A DNA stretch of 35,608 nucleotides from an uncultured Oscillospiraceae bacterium (GCA_947631865.1 CANRNF010000026.1:1-35608), one strand, 5' to 3'. Counted from the stretch's first letter, positions 23,613-32,806 are shown. Program-made: numbers and translations. Notes: generated by a model not told the origin, from the letters alone.

Positions 23613-24305
23613 ATGCTCCAGGAAAAGCGGCTCATCCAGCCTATCGCCCACATCCGTACCGAGCTGCCCACCAAGTTCGGACTGCCCCGGCAGAGCGGCC
23701 TGGTGGAGGCGCTGCGGGCCCGGGTCGTATTCGAGCCCCTCTATCGGGACCCGGTGGCCTTCCGGGGCCTGGAGGGCTATTCCCACATCTGGCTCATATG
23801 GGGCTTTTCGGAAAACGAGCGGGACGCCTGGGCCGCCACGGTGAAGCCGCCCCGGCTGGGGGGCAATAAACGCATGGGCGTGTTCGCCACCCGCTCCCCC
23901 TACCGGCCCAACGCCCTGGGCCTGAGCTGCGTGAAGCTCATTGAGATCATCCGGGACGAGAAGCTCGGGCCGGTGCTGTCCGTGGCGGGGGCGGACCTGA
24001 TGGACGGCACGCCCATCTATGACGTGAAGCCCTATCTCCCCTTCACGGACAGCCGCCCGGACGCCGCCGGGGGCTTTGCCGGGGAGGTTTTCGACTACGC
24101 CCTGGAGGTGGAGTTTCCCCAGCCGCTCCTGGAGCGCATCCCCCCGGAGCACCGGGAAGCCCTGCTGGGCCTTTTGAGCCAGGACCCCCGCCCGGCCTAT
24201 ATCGACGACCCGGATCGGCGGTACGGGTTCAATTTTCTCACATACGACGTGCGCTTCACCGTGGCCGGCGGCAGGCTGACCGTGGTGGATGTCGTTGACT
24301 TATAA
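23613..24305 (+). CDS. trmO: tRNA m6t6A37 methyltransferase TrmO (UPF0066/TsaA)
   Basis: SAM-dependent enzyme that N6-methylates t6A37 in tRNA-Thr. The 230-residue product has the TsaA beta-barrel pattern: IQPIAHIRTELPTKFGLPRQSGL, LRARVVFEPLYRDPVAFRGLEGYSHIWLIWGF, then GVFATRSPYRPNALGLS and the GADLMDGTPIYDVKPYLPF block. The longest frame begins at 23496, upstream of the promoter -10, so it cannot be used. ATG 23613 has GGAGG 6 nt upstream; ATG 23601 is possible but poorer. Confidence 0.9.
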   Translation: MLQEKRLIQPIAHIRTELPTKFGLPRQSGLVEALRARVVFEPLYRDPVAFRGLEGYSHIWLIWGFSENERDAWAATVKPPRLGGNKRMGVFATRSPYRPNALGLSCVKLIEIIRDEKLGPVLSVAGADLMDGTPIYDVKPYLPFTDSRPDAAGGFAGEVFDYALEVEFPQPLLERIPPEHREALLGLLSQDPRPAYIDDPDRRYGFNFLTYDVRFTVAGGRLTVVDVVDL

Positions 24306-24319
24306 GCAAGGAGAACACC

Positions 24320-24589
24320 ATGAAAGCTATCGTATCAGTATTTTCCAAAGACCGCATCGGCATCATCGCGGACGTGTGCGCGGTGCTGGCCAAAATGCGG
24401 GTGAACGTGCTGGACCTGAGCCAGACCATCATGGACGGGCTGTTCACCATGGTCATGCTGGTGGATACCGGCACCTCAGACCTGCCTTTCGGAGAGATAC
24501 AGGAGTCCCTGGCCAAAAACGGCGAGGAGCTGGGTCTGAACATCCGCATCCAGCGGGAGGACATCTTCGACGCCATGCACCGCATATGA
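24320..24589 (+). CDS. ACT domain protein (UPF0237)
   Basis: A stand-alone ACT domain of 89 residues, a small-molecule sensing fold. [22 protein letters not shown] and [24 protein letters not shown] match the beta-alpha-beta-beta core, like the N-terminal half of GcvR. AAGGAG is well placed. It starts 14 nt after trmO and ends 10 nt before the UPF0210 gene. The ACT/UPF0210 pair is conserved in many bacteria, implying a joint role that remains undefined. Confidence 0.9.
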   Translation: MKAIVSVFSKDRIGIIADVCAVLAKMRVNVLDLSQTIMDGLFTMVMLVDTGTSDLPFGEIQESLAKNGEELGLNIRIQREDIFDAMHRI

Positions 24590-24599
24590 GGCTAGTACA

Positions 24600-25964
24600 A
24601 TGTTGAATCTCGACACAAAAGATATTCTTCTGACCTTGGACATGCTGGACCGGCAGCATCTGGACATCCGCACGGTGACCATGGGCATCAACCTGCTGGA
24701 CTGCGCCCACCCGGACATCGGCGAGTGCGCCCGGCGGGTGTACGACAAGATATGCCGCCGGGCGGAAAACCTCCTGCCCGTCACCCAGGGCATCGAGGCG
24801 GAGCTGGGCATCCCCATCGTCAACAAGCGCATCTCCGTCACCCCCATCGCCATGGTGGCCCAGGCGAGCGACGCCGTCGATTACGTCCCCGTGGCCGCGG
24901 CCATGGACCGGGCCGCCAAGACCTGCGGCGTGGATTTCATCGGCGGGTTCTCCGCCCTAGTCCAGAAGGGGCTCACCGACGGGGACAAAAAGCTCATAGA
25001 CAGCATCCCCCGGGCCCTGGCGGAGACGGACCTGGTGTGCGCCAGCGTGAACGTGGGCTCCACCAAAGCGGGGCTCAACATGGACGCCATCGCGGCCATG
25101 GGCCGGGTGGTCAAAGAGACCGCCGCCCTCACGGCGGACCGGGGAAGCCTGGGCTGCGCCAAGCTGGTGGTGTTCTGCAACGCGGTGGAGGACAACCCCT
25201 TCATGGCCGGCGCCTTCCACGGCCCCGGCGAGCCGGAGTGCGCCGTGAACGTGGGCGTGTCCGGCCCCGGCGTGGTCCACACCGCCCTCAAAAATGTCCG
25301 GGGCCGGCCCTTTGACGAGGTGGCCGAGCTCATCAAAAAGACCGCCTTCCGCATCACCCGCATGGGCCAGCTGGTGGCCCGGACGGCGGCGGACCGGCTG
25401 GGGGTGCCCTTCGGGGTGGTGGACCTGTCCCTGGCGCCCACCCCGGCGGTGGGGGACAGCGTGGCCCGCATCCTGGAGGAGATGGGCCTGGAGGTCTGCG
25501 GCACCCACGGGACCACGGCGGCCCTGGCCCTTTTGAACGACGCGGTGAAAAAGGGCGGGCTCATGGCCTCCGGCCGGGTGGGCGGCCTGTCCGGCGCGTT
25601 CATTCCCGTGAGCGAGGACGAGGGCATGATCGCCGCGGCCCGGTCTGGGGTCCTGACCGTGGATAAGCTGGAGGCCATGACCTGCGTCTGCTCCGTGGGC
25701 CTGGACATGATCGCCGTGCCCGGGGACACCACCGCGGACACCATCTCCGCCATCATTGCCGACGAGGCGGCTATCGGCATGGTCAACAACAAGACCACCG
25801 CCGTGCGCCTCATCCCTGCGGTGGGGCTGGACGTGGGGGACAGCGTGGACTTCGGCGGCCTTCTGGGCACCGCGCCCATCATGCCGGTCCATCCCGAGAG
25901 CGCCGCGGCGCTCATCGCCCGGGGCGGTCACATCCCCGCGCCCCTGCACAGCCTGAAAAACTGA
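24600..25964 (+). CDS. UPF0210 (PFL family) protein
   Basis: A 454-residue conserved protein. Recognisable blocks are [31 protein letters not shown] near the C-terminus, and [20 protein letters not shown] and [14 protein letters not shown] in the middle. The family is labelled PFL-like from weak resemblance to pyruvate formate lyase, but no glycyl-radical motif is evident. Function unknown; it is consistently paired with the small ACT protein encoded just upstream, which may sense an amino acid for it. The SD is weak, suggesting coupling to the ACT gene. Confidence 0.9.
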   Translation: MLNLDTKDILLTLDMLDRQHLDIRTVTMGINLLDCAHPDIGECARRVYDKICRRAENLLPVTQGIEAELGIPIVNKRISVTPIAMVAQASDAVDYVPVAAAMDRAAKTCGVDFIGGFSALVQKGLTDGDKKLIDSIPRALAETDLVCASVNVGSTKAGLNMDAIAAMGRVVKETAALTADRGSLGCAKLVVFCNAVEDNPFMAGAFHGPGEPECAVNVGVSGPGVVHTALKNVRGRPFDEVAELIKKTAFRITRMGQLVARTAADRLGVPFGVVDLSLAPTPAVGDSVARILEEMGLEVCGTHGTTAALALLNDAVKKGGLMASGRVGGLSGAFIPVSEDEGMIAAARSGVLTVDKLEAMTCVCSVGLDMIAVPGDTTADTISAIIADEAAIGMVNNKTTAVRLIPAVGLDVGDSVDFGGLLGTAPIMPVHPESAAALIARGGHIPAPLHSLKN

Positions 25965-25984
25965 TACATTTATATATAAAACAG

Positions 25985-26010
25985 CGCCGCCGGACAGCCG
26001 TCCGGCGGCG
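25985..26010. terminator. Bidirectional terminator between UPF0210 and nucleotidyltransferase genes
   Basis: Perfect 11-bp stem CGCCGCCGGAC (25985-25995) with GTCCGGCGGCG (26000-26010), loop AGCC. T-rich on the plus side (TTGCTTTATA) and A-rich (TATATAAAACA) on the other, so it serves both converging genes. Confidence 0.85.
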
Positions 26011-26029
26011 TTGCTTTATATCTACGCGC

Positions 26030-26941
26030 TTACGCCCAGAGGTTTTCGGGGTATATGCCCGCTGCCTTCATTTGGGCCAGGGCCGTCTGCAAGGCGGGCA
26101 GGTCGTCCCGGTAGGTGACCCCGTGCCAGACCTCGTCCGTGGGCAGGACCTTCACCCGGTCCGTCCCGGCGGCGAGACAGGCGTTCACCACGCTGGGCAG
26201 GAAGAACTCCGCCTTGGCGGGATTTTTCGGCATGTCGTTTGCGAAGAATTTTTCCAGCTCCCCGCCGATGGCGTCCATGAAGCCCTGGTGGAAGCCCCAG
26301 GTGTTCAGGCTCACGGGGGTGTCCGGGGCCAGGGCGGTCCAGGTAGCGCCCCCGTCGGTGGTGTAAGAGGGGCTCGCCGCCGGGCCCTGGATGGCGGTGA
26401 GCTCCGTCACCGTGGCCAGGTACCCGCCCGCGTCCGTGGTGCAGACGCCCCGGGCCACGGTGCCGTTCTCCGTGAGGGTGTTTTTCAGGTCATAGGCCAC
26501 CAGGGCGTGGGTGTGGCCGTCCGCCTCATGGGCCAGGAAATCGTACAGAGCCCGGAACGCCCCACGGCCGTAGAAGTCATCGGCGTTGATGACGGCGAAG
26601 GGCCGGTCTATAAGGTCTCTGGCGGCGTAGACCGCGTGGCCCGTGCCCCAGGGTTTGGTCCGCTCAGGGGGGACAGCGAAGCCCGCAGGGATGTCGTGAA
26701 GGTCCTGGAAGGCGTAGTGCAGATCGCACTTCTTCCCGATCCGGTCCCCCACCAGGGCCCGGAAGTCCGCCTCTATCTCCTTTTTGATGACGCAGACCAC
26801 CTTCTCGAACCCGGCCTGGAGGGCGTCGTAGGCGGAGTAGTCCAATATGACCTGTCCGGCGGCGTCCACCGCCGTCATCTGCTTCAAACCTCCAAAGCGG
26901 CTGCCCATCCCGGCGGCCATGATCACCAGCATCGGTCTCAT
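26030..26941 (-). CDS. Sugar-phosphate nucleotidyltransferase-like protein
   Basis: A 303-residue NTP-transferase. The nucleotide-binding signature MAAGMGSRFGGLKQM is at 8-22, followed by FEKVVCVIKKE, PWGTGHAVYAARDLI and the metal-binding FAVINADDFYGRGAF. These activate a sugar or a phosphorylated alcohol with an NTP. The specific substrate cannot be told; there is no adjacent sugar-pathway gene. AAGGAGGT lies just before the start. Confidence 0.85.
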   Translation of the reverse strand: MRPMLVIMAAGMGSRFGGLKQMTAVDAAGQVILDYSAYDALQAGFEKVVCVIKKEIEADFRALVGDRIGKKCDLHYAFQDLHDIPAGFAVPPERTKPWGTGHAVYAARDLIDRPFAVINADDFYGRGAFRALYDFLAHEADGHTHALVAYDLKNTLTENGTVARGVCTTDAGGYLATVTELTAIQGPAASPSYTTDGGATWTALAPDTPVSLNTWGFHQGFMDAIGGELEKFFANDMPKNPAKAEFFLPSVVNACLAAGTDRVKVLPTDEVWHGVTYRDDLPALQTALAQMKAAGIYPENLWA

Positions 26942-27060
26942 CGCGGGACCTCCTTACGTTTTATCATGCCTTCATATTACCATGCCGGCGGAGATCTTGC
27001 AATGCTCGGCGCAAAGTTCGGCCAGAGCGGGGCATACTGGTTATGGCGGGGAATGAAGTT

Positions 27061-27087
27061 TTAGCACTCAAAAAGTGAGAGTGTTAA
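27061..27087. promoter_or_regulatory. CIRCE element
   Basis: TTAGCACTC, nine bases, GAGTGTTAA: the HrcA operator with a single deviation (GTTAA for GCTAA) from the consensus inverted repeat. It lies about 90 bases before the small heat-shock gene. Confidence 0.92.
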
Positions 27088-27107
27088 TATTTATACTTCG
27101 TTTACAA

Positions 27108-27140
27108 ATACACATAAATTTATTCACAATTTATGTGTAT
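27108..27140. promoter_or_regulatory. Second perfect inverted repeat before hsp20
   Basis: ATACACATAAAT (27108-27119), nine bases, ATTTATGTGTAT (27129-27140): 12-bp perfect arms with the same 9-nt spacer as CIRCE but an unrelated sequence. It could be an operator for another regulator or a leader hairpin. Confidence 0.6.
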
Positions 27141-27177
27141 GCTATAGCTAAATCAAAGAAACAGGAGGTTTTCCACC

Positions 27178-27591
27178 ATGTTTGATATGATCCCTTTTTC
27201 CAGCCGCTCCTATAAGCCCAGCACCATCTGGGACCCGTTCCAGGAGTTCTTCGGCGCCGTGACCCACGCGGCCGCCACCGATATCCGGGAGTCCGACAAA
27301 GACTTCACCATCGAAACGGAGCTGCCCGGCTTCGACAAGAGCGAGATCGCCGTCAGTGTCAAAGAGGGCGTTCTCACCGTGAAGGCCGAGCACCAGGCGA
27401 AGGACGACGAGACCGACGACAACGGCTATATCCGCCGGGAGCGGTCCAACGCCACTGTGGAGCGCAGCTTCGAGGTCTCCGGCGTGGACGCCGGCGCCAT
27501 CAGCGCCCAGTTCACCAACGGCGTGCTGAAGCTGACCCTGCCCAAGCTGCCGGAGATCGTGCCCCAGCAGCACCAAATTGAGATCCAGTAA
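27178..27591 (+). CDS. Small heat-shock protein (Hsp20/alpha-crystallin)
   Basis: ATP-independent holdase chaperone of 137 residues. The alpha-crystallin domain is complete: ATDIRESDKDFTIETELPGFDKSEIAVSVKEGVLTVKAE, then ERSFEVSGVDAGAISAQFTNGVLKLTLPK, and the C-terminal EIVPQQHQIEIQ segment. The N-terminal leader MFDMIPFSS is typical. The SD CAGGAGGT is strong. CIRCE upstream indicates HrcA control, which in most Bacillota governs groE and dnaK rather than hsp20. Confidence 0.96.
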   Translation: MFDMIPFSSRSYKPSTIWDPFQEFFGAVTHAAATDIRESDKDFTIETELPGFDKSEIAVSVKEGVLTVKAEHQAKDDETDDNGYIRRERSNATVERSFEVSGVDAGAISAQFTNGVLKLTLPKLPEIVPQQHQIEIQ

Positions 27592-27616
27592 CTCCTTCCT
27601 TCTTCTCTCTCCTCGC

Positions 27617-27649
27617 GCCGCCGGAGGTCAACGCCTCCGGCGGCTTTTT
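27617..27649 (+). terminator. Terminator of hsp20
   Basis: An 11-bp stem GCCGCCGGAGG (27617-27627) with CCTCCGGCGGC (27634-27644), then TTTTT. Confidence 0.9.
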
Positions 27650-27690
27650 GTATATTTTGTCACACACAGCAAAAATGCCTCCGTTTGATA

Positions 27691-27720
27691 TTGACAAAAA
27701 TGCCCAAAGGGCGCTAAAAT
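27691..27720 (+). promoter_or_regulatory. Promoter of the ACAD-Etf-rubredoxin gene
   Basis: TTGACA (27691-27696), 18-nt spacer, TAAAAT (27715-27720). The spacer contains the small palindrome GCCC-aaa-GGGC, a possible operator. Confidence 0.7.
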
Positions 27721-27782
27721 ATCTTCACCTATGCAAAGCGCAGACCGCATGGAGCAACACCAACGCAAAAGGAGGAGCATCT

Positions 27783-29696
27783 ATGTTATATCAGACGACC
27801 CCGGAGCACGAGGCCCTGCGTGCGAAAATACGCCAGTTCGCGGAGGAGGAGATCAAGCCCATCGCCTTCGCCCTGGATCAGGCCAACGAGTTCCCCGACG
27901 AGGCCGTGAAAAAGCTGGGCCAGATGGGGCTCATGGGCATCCCCTACCCGAAGGAATACGGCGGCGCGGGCCTGGACGTACAGAGCTATGCCATCGCCGT
28001 GGAGGAGCTGGCCCGTGTGGACGGCGGCGCGGGCGTCATCCTGTCCGCCCATGTGTCCCTGGGCAGCTACCCCATCTTCGCCTTCGGCACCGAGGAGCAG
28101 AAGAAAAAGTACCTGGTGCCCCTGGCCAAGGGCGAGAAGATCGGCGCCTTCGGCCTGACCGAGCCCAACGCGGGCTCCGACGCCGGCGGCACGGAGACCA
28201 CCGCCGTGGACAAGGGGGACTATTACCTCCTGAACGGCGGCAAGATATTCATCACCAACGCCCCCAAGGCGGACACCTACGTGGTCTTCGCCGTCACCAC
28301 CCCGGACATCGGCACCCGGGGCATCAGCGCCTTCATCGTGGAGAAGGGCTGGAAGGGCTTCGATTTCGGCGACCACTACGACAAGATGGGCATCCGCTCC
28401 TCCACCACGGCGGAGCTCATCTTCAACGACGTGAAGGTGCCCAAGGAGAACCTGCTGGGCAAGGAGGGCCAGGGCTTCAAGATCGCCATGGCCACCCTGG
28501 ACGGCGGCCGCATCGGCATCGCGGCCCAGGCCCTGGGCATCGCCCAGGGGGCCTATGAGAACGCCGTGGCCTACGCCAAGGAGCGCATCCAGTTCGGAAA
28601 GCCCATCGCCTTCCAGCAGGCTTTGTCCTTCAAGATCGCGGATATGGCCACCAAGCTGCGCTGCGCGCGGTTTCTGGTCTACTCCGCGGCGGAGCTGAAG
28701 GAGCACCACGAGCCCTACGCCATGGAGGCGGCCATGGCCAAGATGTACGCCTCCGACATCGCCCTGGAGGTCACCAACGACGCCCTTCAGATCCACGGCG
28801 GCGCCGGCTTCATGAAGGGCATGGAGGTGGAGCGGGCCTATCGCGACGCCAAGATCACCACCATTTACGAGGGCACCAACGAGATCCAGCGGGTGGTCAT
28901 CTCCTCGGCCATCCTGGGCAAGGCGCCCAAGTCCGCCGGCGGCGGCGGAGGCTCCGCCCCCAAGAAGCCCGCCCCCATCACCGGCGTGCGGAAAAAGACC
29001 ATCTTCCGGGAGGGCGACGCCAAGGAGAAGGTGGAGGCCCTGGTGGCGGCCCTTAAAAAGGACGGCTACGACTTCACCGTGGGCATCCCCGCCGACACGC
29101 CTATCGCCCAGGCCGAGCGGGTGGTATCCGCCGGCAAGGGCATCGGCCCCAAGGAGAACATGAAGCTCATCGAGGACCTGGCCCAGGCCGCCGGCGCGGC
29201 CATCGGCTCCAGCCGGCCCGTGGCGGAGACATTGAAATATGTGCCCCTGAACCGGTACGTGGGCATGTCCGGCCAGAAGTTCACCGGCAACCTCTACATC
29301 GCCTGCGGCATCTCCGGCGCCATCCAGCACCTGAAGGGCATCAAGGACGCATCCACCATCGTGGCCATCAACACCAACGCCGGCGCGCCCATCTTCAAAA
29401 ACTGCGACTACGGCATCGTGGGCGACGTGAACGAGATACTGCCCCTGCTCACCGAGGCCCTGGGCACCGGCAAGAAGAAGCCCGCCCCGCCCATGGTGAA
29501 GATCAAGCGGCCCGCGCCCCCCAAGCCGGAACCCATCGGCCCCCGGTATGTGTGCGGCGGCTGCGGCTACGAGTATATCCCCGAGCGGGGCGACGCCAAC
29601 GCGGAGATCCCCGCCGGCACCACCTTCGACAAGCTGCCCGAGGATTGGGTGTGCCCGGAGTGCGGCGAGGGTAAGGACCAGTTCATCCAGGCGTAA
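27783..29696 (+). CDS. Acyl-CoA dehydrogenase / EtfA FAD domain / rubredoxin fusion
   Basis: A 637-residue three-part flavoprotein. Residues about 1-380 are a full acyl-CoA dehydrogenase with [14 protein letters not shown] at the FAD site and the catalytic base E363 in [10 protein letters not shown] Gly/Ala/Pro-rich linker (about 380-400) leads to an EtfA C-terminal FAD domain, about 405-565 ([61 protein letters not shown]). A second Pro/Lys linker leads to rubredoxin with iron ligands C591, C594, C624 and C627. EtfA domain I and EtfB are missing. Electrons should run from acyl-CoA to FAD, Etf FAD, then rubredoxin iron. ATG 27783 has AAAGGAGG upstream. The flavodiiron gene follows 21 nt later. 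Confidence 0.95.
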   Translation: MLYQTTPEHEALRAKIRQFAEEEIKPIAFALDQANEFPDEAVKKLGQMGLMGIPYPKEYGGAGLDVQSYAIAVEELARVDGGAGVILSAHVSLGSYPIFAFGTEEQKKKYLVPLAKGEKIGAFGLTEPNAGSDAGGTETTAVDKGDYYLLNGGKIFITNAPKADTYVVFAVTTPDIGTRGISAFIVEKGWKGFDFGDHYDKMGIRSSTTAELIFNDVKVPKENLLGKEGQGFKIAMATLDGGRIGIAAQALGIAQGAYENAVAYAKERIQFGKPIAFQQALSFKIADMATKLRCARFLVYSAAELKEHHEPYAMEAAMAKMYASDIALEVTNDALQIHGGAGFMKGMEVERAYRDAKITTIYEGTNEIQRVVISSAILGKAPKSAGGGGGSAPKKPAPITGVRKKTIFREGDAKEKVEALVAALKKDGYDFTVGIPADTPIAQAERVVSAGKGIGPKENMKLIEDLAQAAGAAIGSSRPVAETLKYVPLNRYVGMSGQKFTGNLYIACGISGAIQHLKGIKDASTIVAINTNAGAPIFKNCDYGIVGDVNEILPLLTEALGTGKKKPAPPMVKIKRPAPPKPEPIGPRYVCGGCGYEYIPERGDANAEIPAGTTFDKLPEDWVCPECGEGKDQFIQA

Positions 29697-29717
29697 GACG
29701 GAAAGGAGATATGATAT

Positions 29718-30932
29718 ATGCATTGCGTAAGAGAAGTTACCGATAAGCTCTACTGGGTGGGCGCCAACGACCACCGCCTGACCCTTTTCGAGAACATCCA
29801 CCCCATCCCCAAGGGCGTGAGCTACAACTCCTATCTGCTGCTGGACAAGAAGACGGTCCTGTTCGACACTGTGGACTGGTCCGCCTGCCGGCAGCTCATT
29901 GAGAACATGGAGTACCTGCTGGGGGATAAGCCCCTGGACTATCTGCTCATCAACCACATGGAGCCCGACCACGGCGCCTCCATCGAGGAGATATTGCTGC
30001 GCTGGCCCAAGGTGAAGATCATCTCCAACGACAAGGCCTTCCTCCTCATGCGCCAGTTCGGTTTCCACGTGGACGGCCACGAGCTCATATCCGTGAAGGA
30101 GGGGGACACCTTCTCCTTCGGCGACCACACCGTCACCTTCGTGGCGGCCCCCATGGTCCACTGGCCCGAGGCCATGGTGACCTTCGACACCACCAACGGG
30201 GTGCTGTTCTCCGCCGACGCCTTCGGCTCCTTCATCGCCCTGGACGGCAAGCTGTTCGCCGACGAGGTCGACTTCGACCGGGACTGGCTGGACGAGGCCC
30301 GCCGGTATCTCACCAACATCGTGGGCAAGTACGGCCCCCATATCCAGCTGCTGCTGAAAAAGGCGGCCGGCATCCTGGACCAGATCAAGTTCGTCTGCCC
30401 CCTCCACGGGCCGGTGTGGCGCAAGGACCTGGGGTACTTCATCGACAAGTACGACAAGTGGAGCCGCTATGAGCCCGAGGAGAAGGGCGTGCTCATCGTG
30501 TACGCCTCCATGTACGGCAACACCGAGGCCGCGGCCCAGTGCCTGGCCAGCAAGCTGTGCGAAAAGGGCGTGACCAACGTGGCGGTGTACGACGTGTCCA
30601 ACACCCACGTGAGCTACCTCATCTCCGAGGCCTTCAAGTACAGCCACATCGTCCTGGCCAGCGTCACCTACAACCTGGGCATCTACCCGGTGATGCACAA
30701 CTTCCTCATGGACATGAAGGCCCTGAACCTGCAGAACCGGACCTTCGCCGTCATCGAGAACGGCTCCTGGGCCGTGAAGTCCGGCGACCTGATGAGCGCG
30801 TTCATCACCGACCAGCTGAAGAACATGACGCTCCTCAATGAGCGTTTGTCCCTGGCCTCCTCCCTCAAGGAGGATAAGGCCACGGAGCTGGAGAACCTGG
30901 CTAACGCCCTGGTGGAATCCGTCAACGCATAA
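29718..30932 (+). CDS. Flavodiiron protein (rubredoxin:O2/NO oxidoreductase)
   Basis: A 404-residue class A flavodiiron protein reducing O2 to water (or NO to N2O). The metallo-beta-lactamase half has all seven di-iron ligands: H80, E82, D84, H85 (NHMEPDHG), H148, D167 and H230. The flavodoxin half starts near 255 (GVLIVYASMYGNTE) with FMN-binding loops including SVTYNLGIYP and ENGSWAVKSG. It has no fused rubredoxin or NADH reductase domain, so it needs an external electron donor. The rubredoxin domain of the preceding gene is an obvious candidate. AAAGGAG lies about 9 nt upstream. Confidence 0.96.
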   Translation: MHCVREVTDKLYWVGANDHRLTLFENIHPIPKGVSYNSYLLLDKKTVLFDTVDWSACRQLIENMEYLLGDKPLDYLLINHMEPDHGASIEEILLRWPKVKIISNDKAFLLMRQFGFHVDGHELISVKEGDTFSFGDHTVTFVAAPMVHWPEAMVTFDTTNGVLFSADAFGSFIALDGKLFADEVDFDRDWLDEARRYLTNIVGKYGPHIQLLLKKAAGILDQIKFVCPLHGPVWRKDLGYFIDKYDKWSRYEPEEKGVLIVYASMYGNTEAAAQCLASKLCEKGVTNVAVYDVSNTHVSYLISEAFKYSHIVLASVTYNLGIYPVMHNFLMDMKALNLQNRTFAVIENGSWAVKSGDLMSAFITDQLKNMTLLNERLSLASSLKEDKATELENLANALVESVNA

Positions 30933-30957
30933 AAATTTCACCCAACGGCAAAATATC

Positions 30958-30989
30958 ATGTCCCGGCTCCGCGGAGCCGGGACATTTTT
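30958..30989 (+). terminator. Terminator of the flavodiiron unit
   Basis: Perfect 13-bp arms ATGTCCCGGCTCC (30958-30970) and GGAGCCGGGACAT (30973-30985), followed by a T-run. It closes the two-gene unit. Confidence 0.92.
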
Positions 30990-31029
30990 GTGCGTCCTGA
31001 CAGTATCGCGCAGGGGCGGTCGAAAATGC

Positions 31030-31058
31030 TTGCATATCCCCCCGAAACGTGTTACGAT
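31030..31058 (+). promoter_or_regulatory. Promoter of the ACT-hom-lysC operon
   Basis: TTGCAT (31030-31035), 17-nt spacer, TACGAT (31053-31058). No T-box or attenuator is visible in the 40-base leader. Confidence 0.55.
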
Positions 31059-31099
31059 TCACCACGCGTGGACATTTGACCACATAAGGAGGACGAACT

Positions 31100-31546
31100 A
31101 TGGAAAACACCGGCCGAACCAAATACTATCTCGTGGACGGGGCAGCCCTGCCCGAGGTGTTCATCCGGGTGACCCAGGCCCAGGAGCTGCTGGACACGGG
31201 CCGGGCCCAGACGGTGGCCGAGGCCGCCGAGCAGGTGGGCATCTCCCGTTCCGCTTACTATAAATATAAGAACGCCGTCATGCCCTTCCAGAACGTGGCG
31301 GGCGGCCATATCGTCACCTTCCAGCTCATGCTCCGGCATAAGATGGGCCTTCTGAGCGAGGTGCTGGCGGTGTTCGCCGGCACCGGGGCCAATATCCTGA
31401 CCATCAACCAGGGCATCCCCACCAACGGGGCCGCCCCGGTGACCATCACCGCGGACATGACCGCCCTGGACACCTCCGCCGAGACCCTGCTGTCCCGGCT
31501 GGACGATATAGACGGGGTCATCCGGGCCGCCGTGGCCGCGGGCTGA
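31100..31546 (+). CDS. UPF0735 (PheB-like) HTH-ACT protein
   Basis: A 148-residue protein with an N-terminal helix-turn-helix-like segment (TVAEAAEQVGISRSAYYKYKNAV, about 37-59) and a C-terminal ACT domain (VTFQLMLRHKMGLLSEVLAVFAGTGANILTINQGIP, about 72-107). It belongs to the family once called PheB and probably senses an amino acid, although its target is unknown. It is first in an operon with hom (13 nt) and lysC, consistent with control of the threonine/methionine branch. AAGGAGG is well placed. Confidence 0.92.
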   Translation: MENTGRTKYYLVDGAALPEVFIRVTQAQELLDTGRAQTVAEAAEQVGISRSAYYKYKNAVMPFQNVAGGHIVTFQLMLRHKMGLLSEVLAVFAGTGANILTINQGIPTNGAAPVTITADMTALDTSAETLLSRLDDIDGVIRAAVAAG

Positions 31547-31559
31547 GGAGGGAATACCA

Positions 31560-32756
31560 ATGACAAAATACGCGATACTTGGATTCGGCACCGTGGGCGT
31601 GGGTCTCGCGGAGGTCATCGCTGACCAGAAGGAGAAGATGTCCGCCGCGGCGGGCGACGAGCTGGAGCTGGGCTATATCCTGGTCCGGCACGATTACCCC
31701 GACAGCCCCTTCCGGGACAAACTGGTGCAGGATTTTTCTGTCATCGAAAAAGACCCGGACGTGTCCGTGGTGGCGGAGGTCATCGGCGGCGTGGGCCCGG
31801 CATACGAATACTCCAAACGGGCCATCCTGGCCGGTAAGAGCGTGGTATCCAGCAACAAGGAGCTGGTGGCCGCCCACGGCCTGGAGCTGGCGGAGCTGGC
31901 AAAGGAGCACGGCGTGAGCTACCTCTTTGAGGGCAGCGTGGGCGGGGGCATCCCCCTGCTGCGGCCGCTGAGCCGGTGCCTGGCCGCCAACCGTATCGAC
32001 GAGGTGTACGGCATCCTGAACGGCACCACCAACTATATCCTCACCGCCATGGCGGAAAAGGGCCAGGCCTACGGCGACGCCCTGAAAAAGGCCCAGGAAC
32101 TGGGCTATGCCGAGGCGGACCCCACCGCCGACGTGGAGGGGATTGACGCCTGCCGCAAGACCGCCATCCTGGCGGATATGTCCTTCGGCGGGAACCTGGA
32201 CCCCACTGCTATCCCCACCACGGGCATCACCGCCCTGGAGCCGGCGGACCTGGAGCTTGCCCGGGCGCTGGGCTGCGCGGTGAAGCTCTTGGGACACGCC
32301 ATTCGCCGGGAGGACGGATGTGTCGCCTTCGTGGCGCCCCGCCTCGTCCCCCTGAGCCACACCCTGGCCTCGATAAACGGGGTCATGAACGCCTGCGCCG
32401 TCCGGGGCAGCGCCGTGGGAGAGGTCATCTTCTGTGGGCCCGGCGCGGGCCGCTACCCCACCGCCAGCGCGGTGGCGGCGGATGTGGCCGACGCGGTGCG
32501 GCACCGCAAAGATCCCATGGTCCCCGACCTGGGCAAGGCCAACGGGAAACTTTTGAGCTCCGACGGGCTGGCCTCCCCCTGGTATGTGCGGGCCGCGGCG
32601 GAGGCGGACGCGGTCGAAAATGCCTTCCCCGGCCTGAAGCCTGTCTACGGCTCCACCGGCGAGTGCGGTTTTATCACCGAGGCCATGGACAAGCCCGCCC
32701 TTACGGAGAAACTCGAGGGGCTGGACGTGCGGGCAGTGTACCGGGTGCTGGCATAG
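31560..32756 (+). CDS. hom: Homoserine dehydrogenase
   Basis: Reduces aspartate semialdehyde to homoserine for threonine, methionine and isoleucine synthesis. The 398-residue enzyme has the Rossmann motif GFGTVGVGLAEV, VAEVIGGVGPA, SSNKELVAAHG, the substrate loop SVGGGIPLLRPL and NGTTNYILTAM, then YAEADPTADVEGIDACRK with catalytic residues. The C-terminal regulatory ACT part is short (about 57 residues after WYVRAAAEA), compared with about 80 in the 430-residue Bacillus type. Feedback control may therefore be reduced or supplied by the neighbouring ACT protein. Confidence 0.95.
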   Translation: MTKYAILGFGTVGVGLAEVIADQKEKMSAAAGDELELGYILVRHDYPDSPFRDKLVQDFSVIEKDPDVSVVAEVIGGVGPAYEYSKRAILAGKSVVSSNKELVAAHGLELAELAKEHGVSYLFEGSVGGGIPLLRPLSRCLAANRIDEVYGILNGTTNYILTAMAEKGQAYGDALKKAQELGYAEADPTADVEGIDACRKTAILADMSFGGNLDPTAIPTTGITALEPADLELARALGCAVKLLGHAIRREDGCVAFVAPRLVPLSHTLASINGVMNACAVRGSAVGEVIFCGPGAGRYPTASAVAADVADAVRHRKDPMVPDLGKANGKLLSSDGLASPWYVRAAAEADAVENAFPGLKPVYGSTGECGFITEAMDKPALTEKLEGLDVRAVYRVLA

Positions 32757-32806
32757 AATGGATGGGCTCTAAGGCCCGGAACTGATAACAAGGAGACCTG
32801 ATATAT

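Noticed and set aside
27786-30959. A 1057-codon open frame on the minus strand
   Set aside because: It lies fully antisense to the ACAD fusion and the flavodiiron gene; its translation is low-complexity (Gly, His, Val, Leu-rich), typical of the complement of GC-rich coding DNA.
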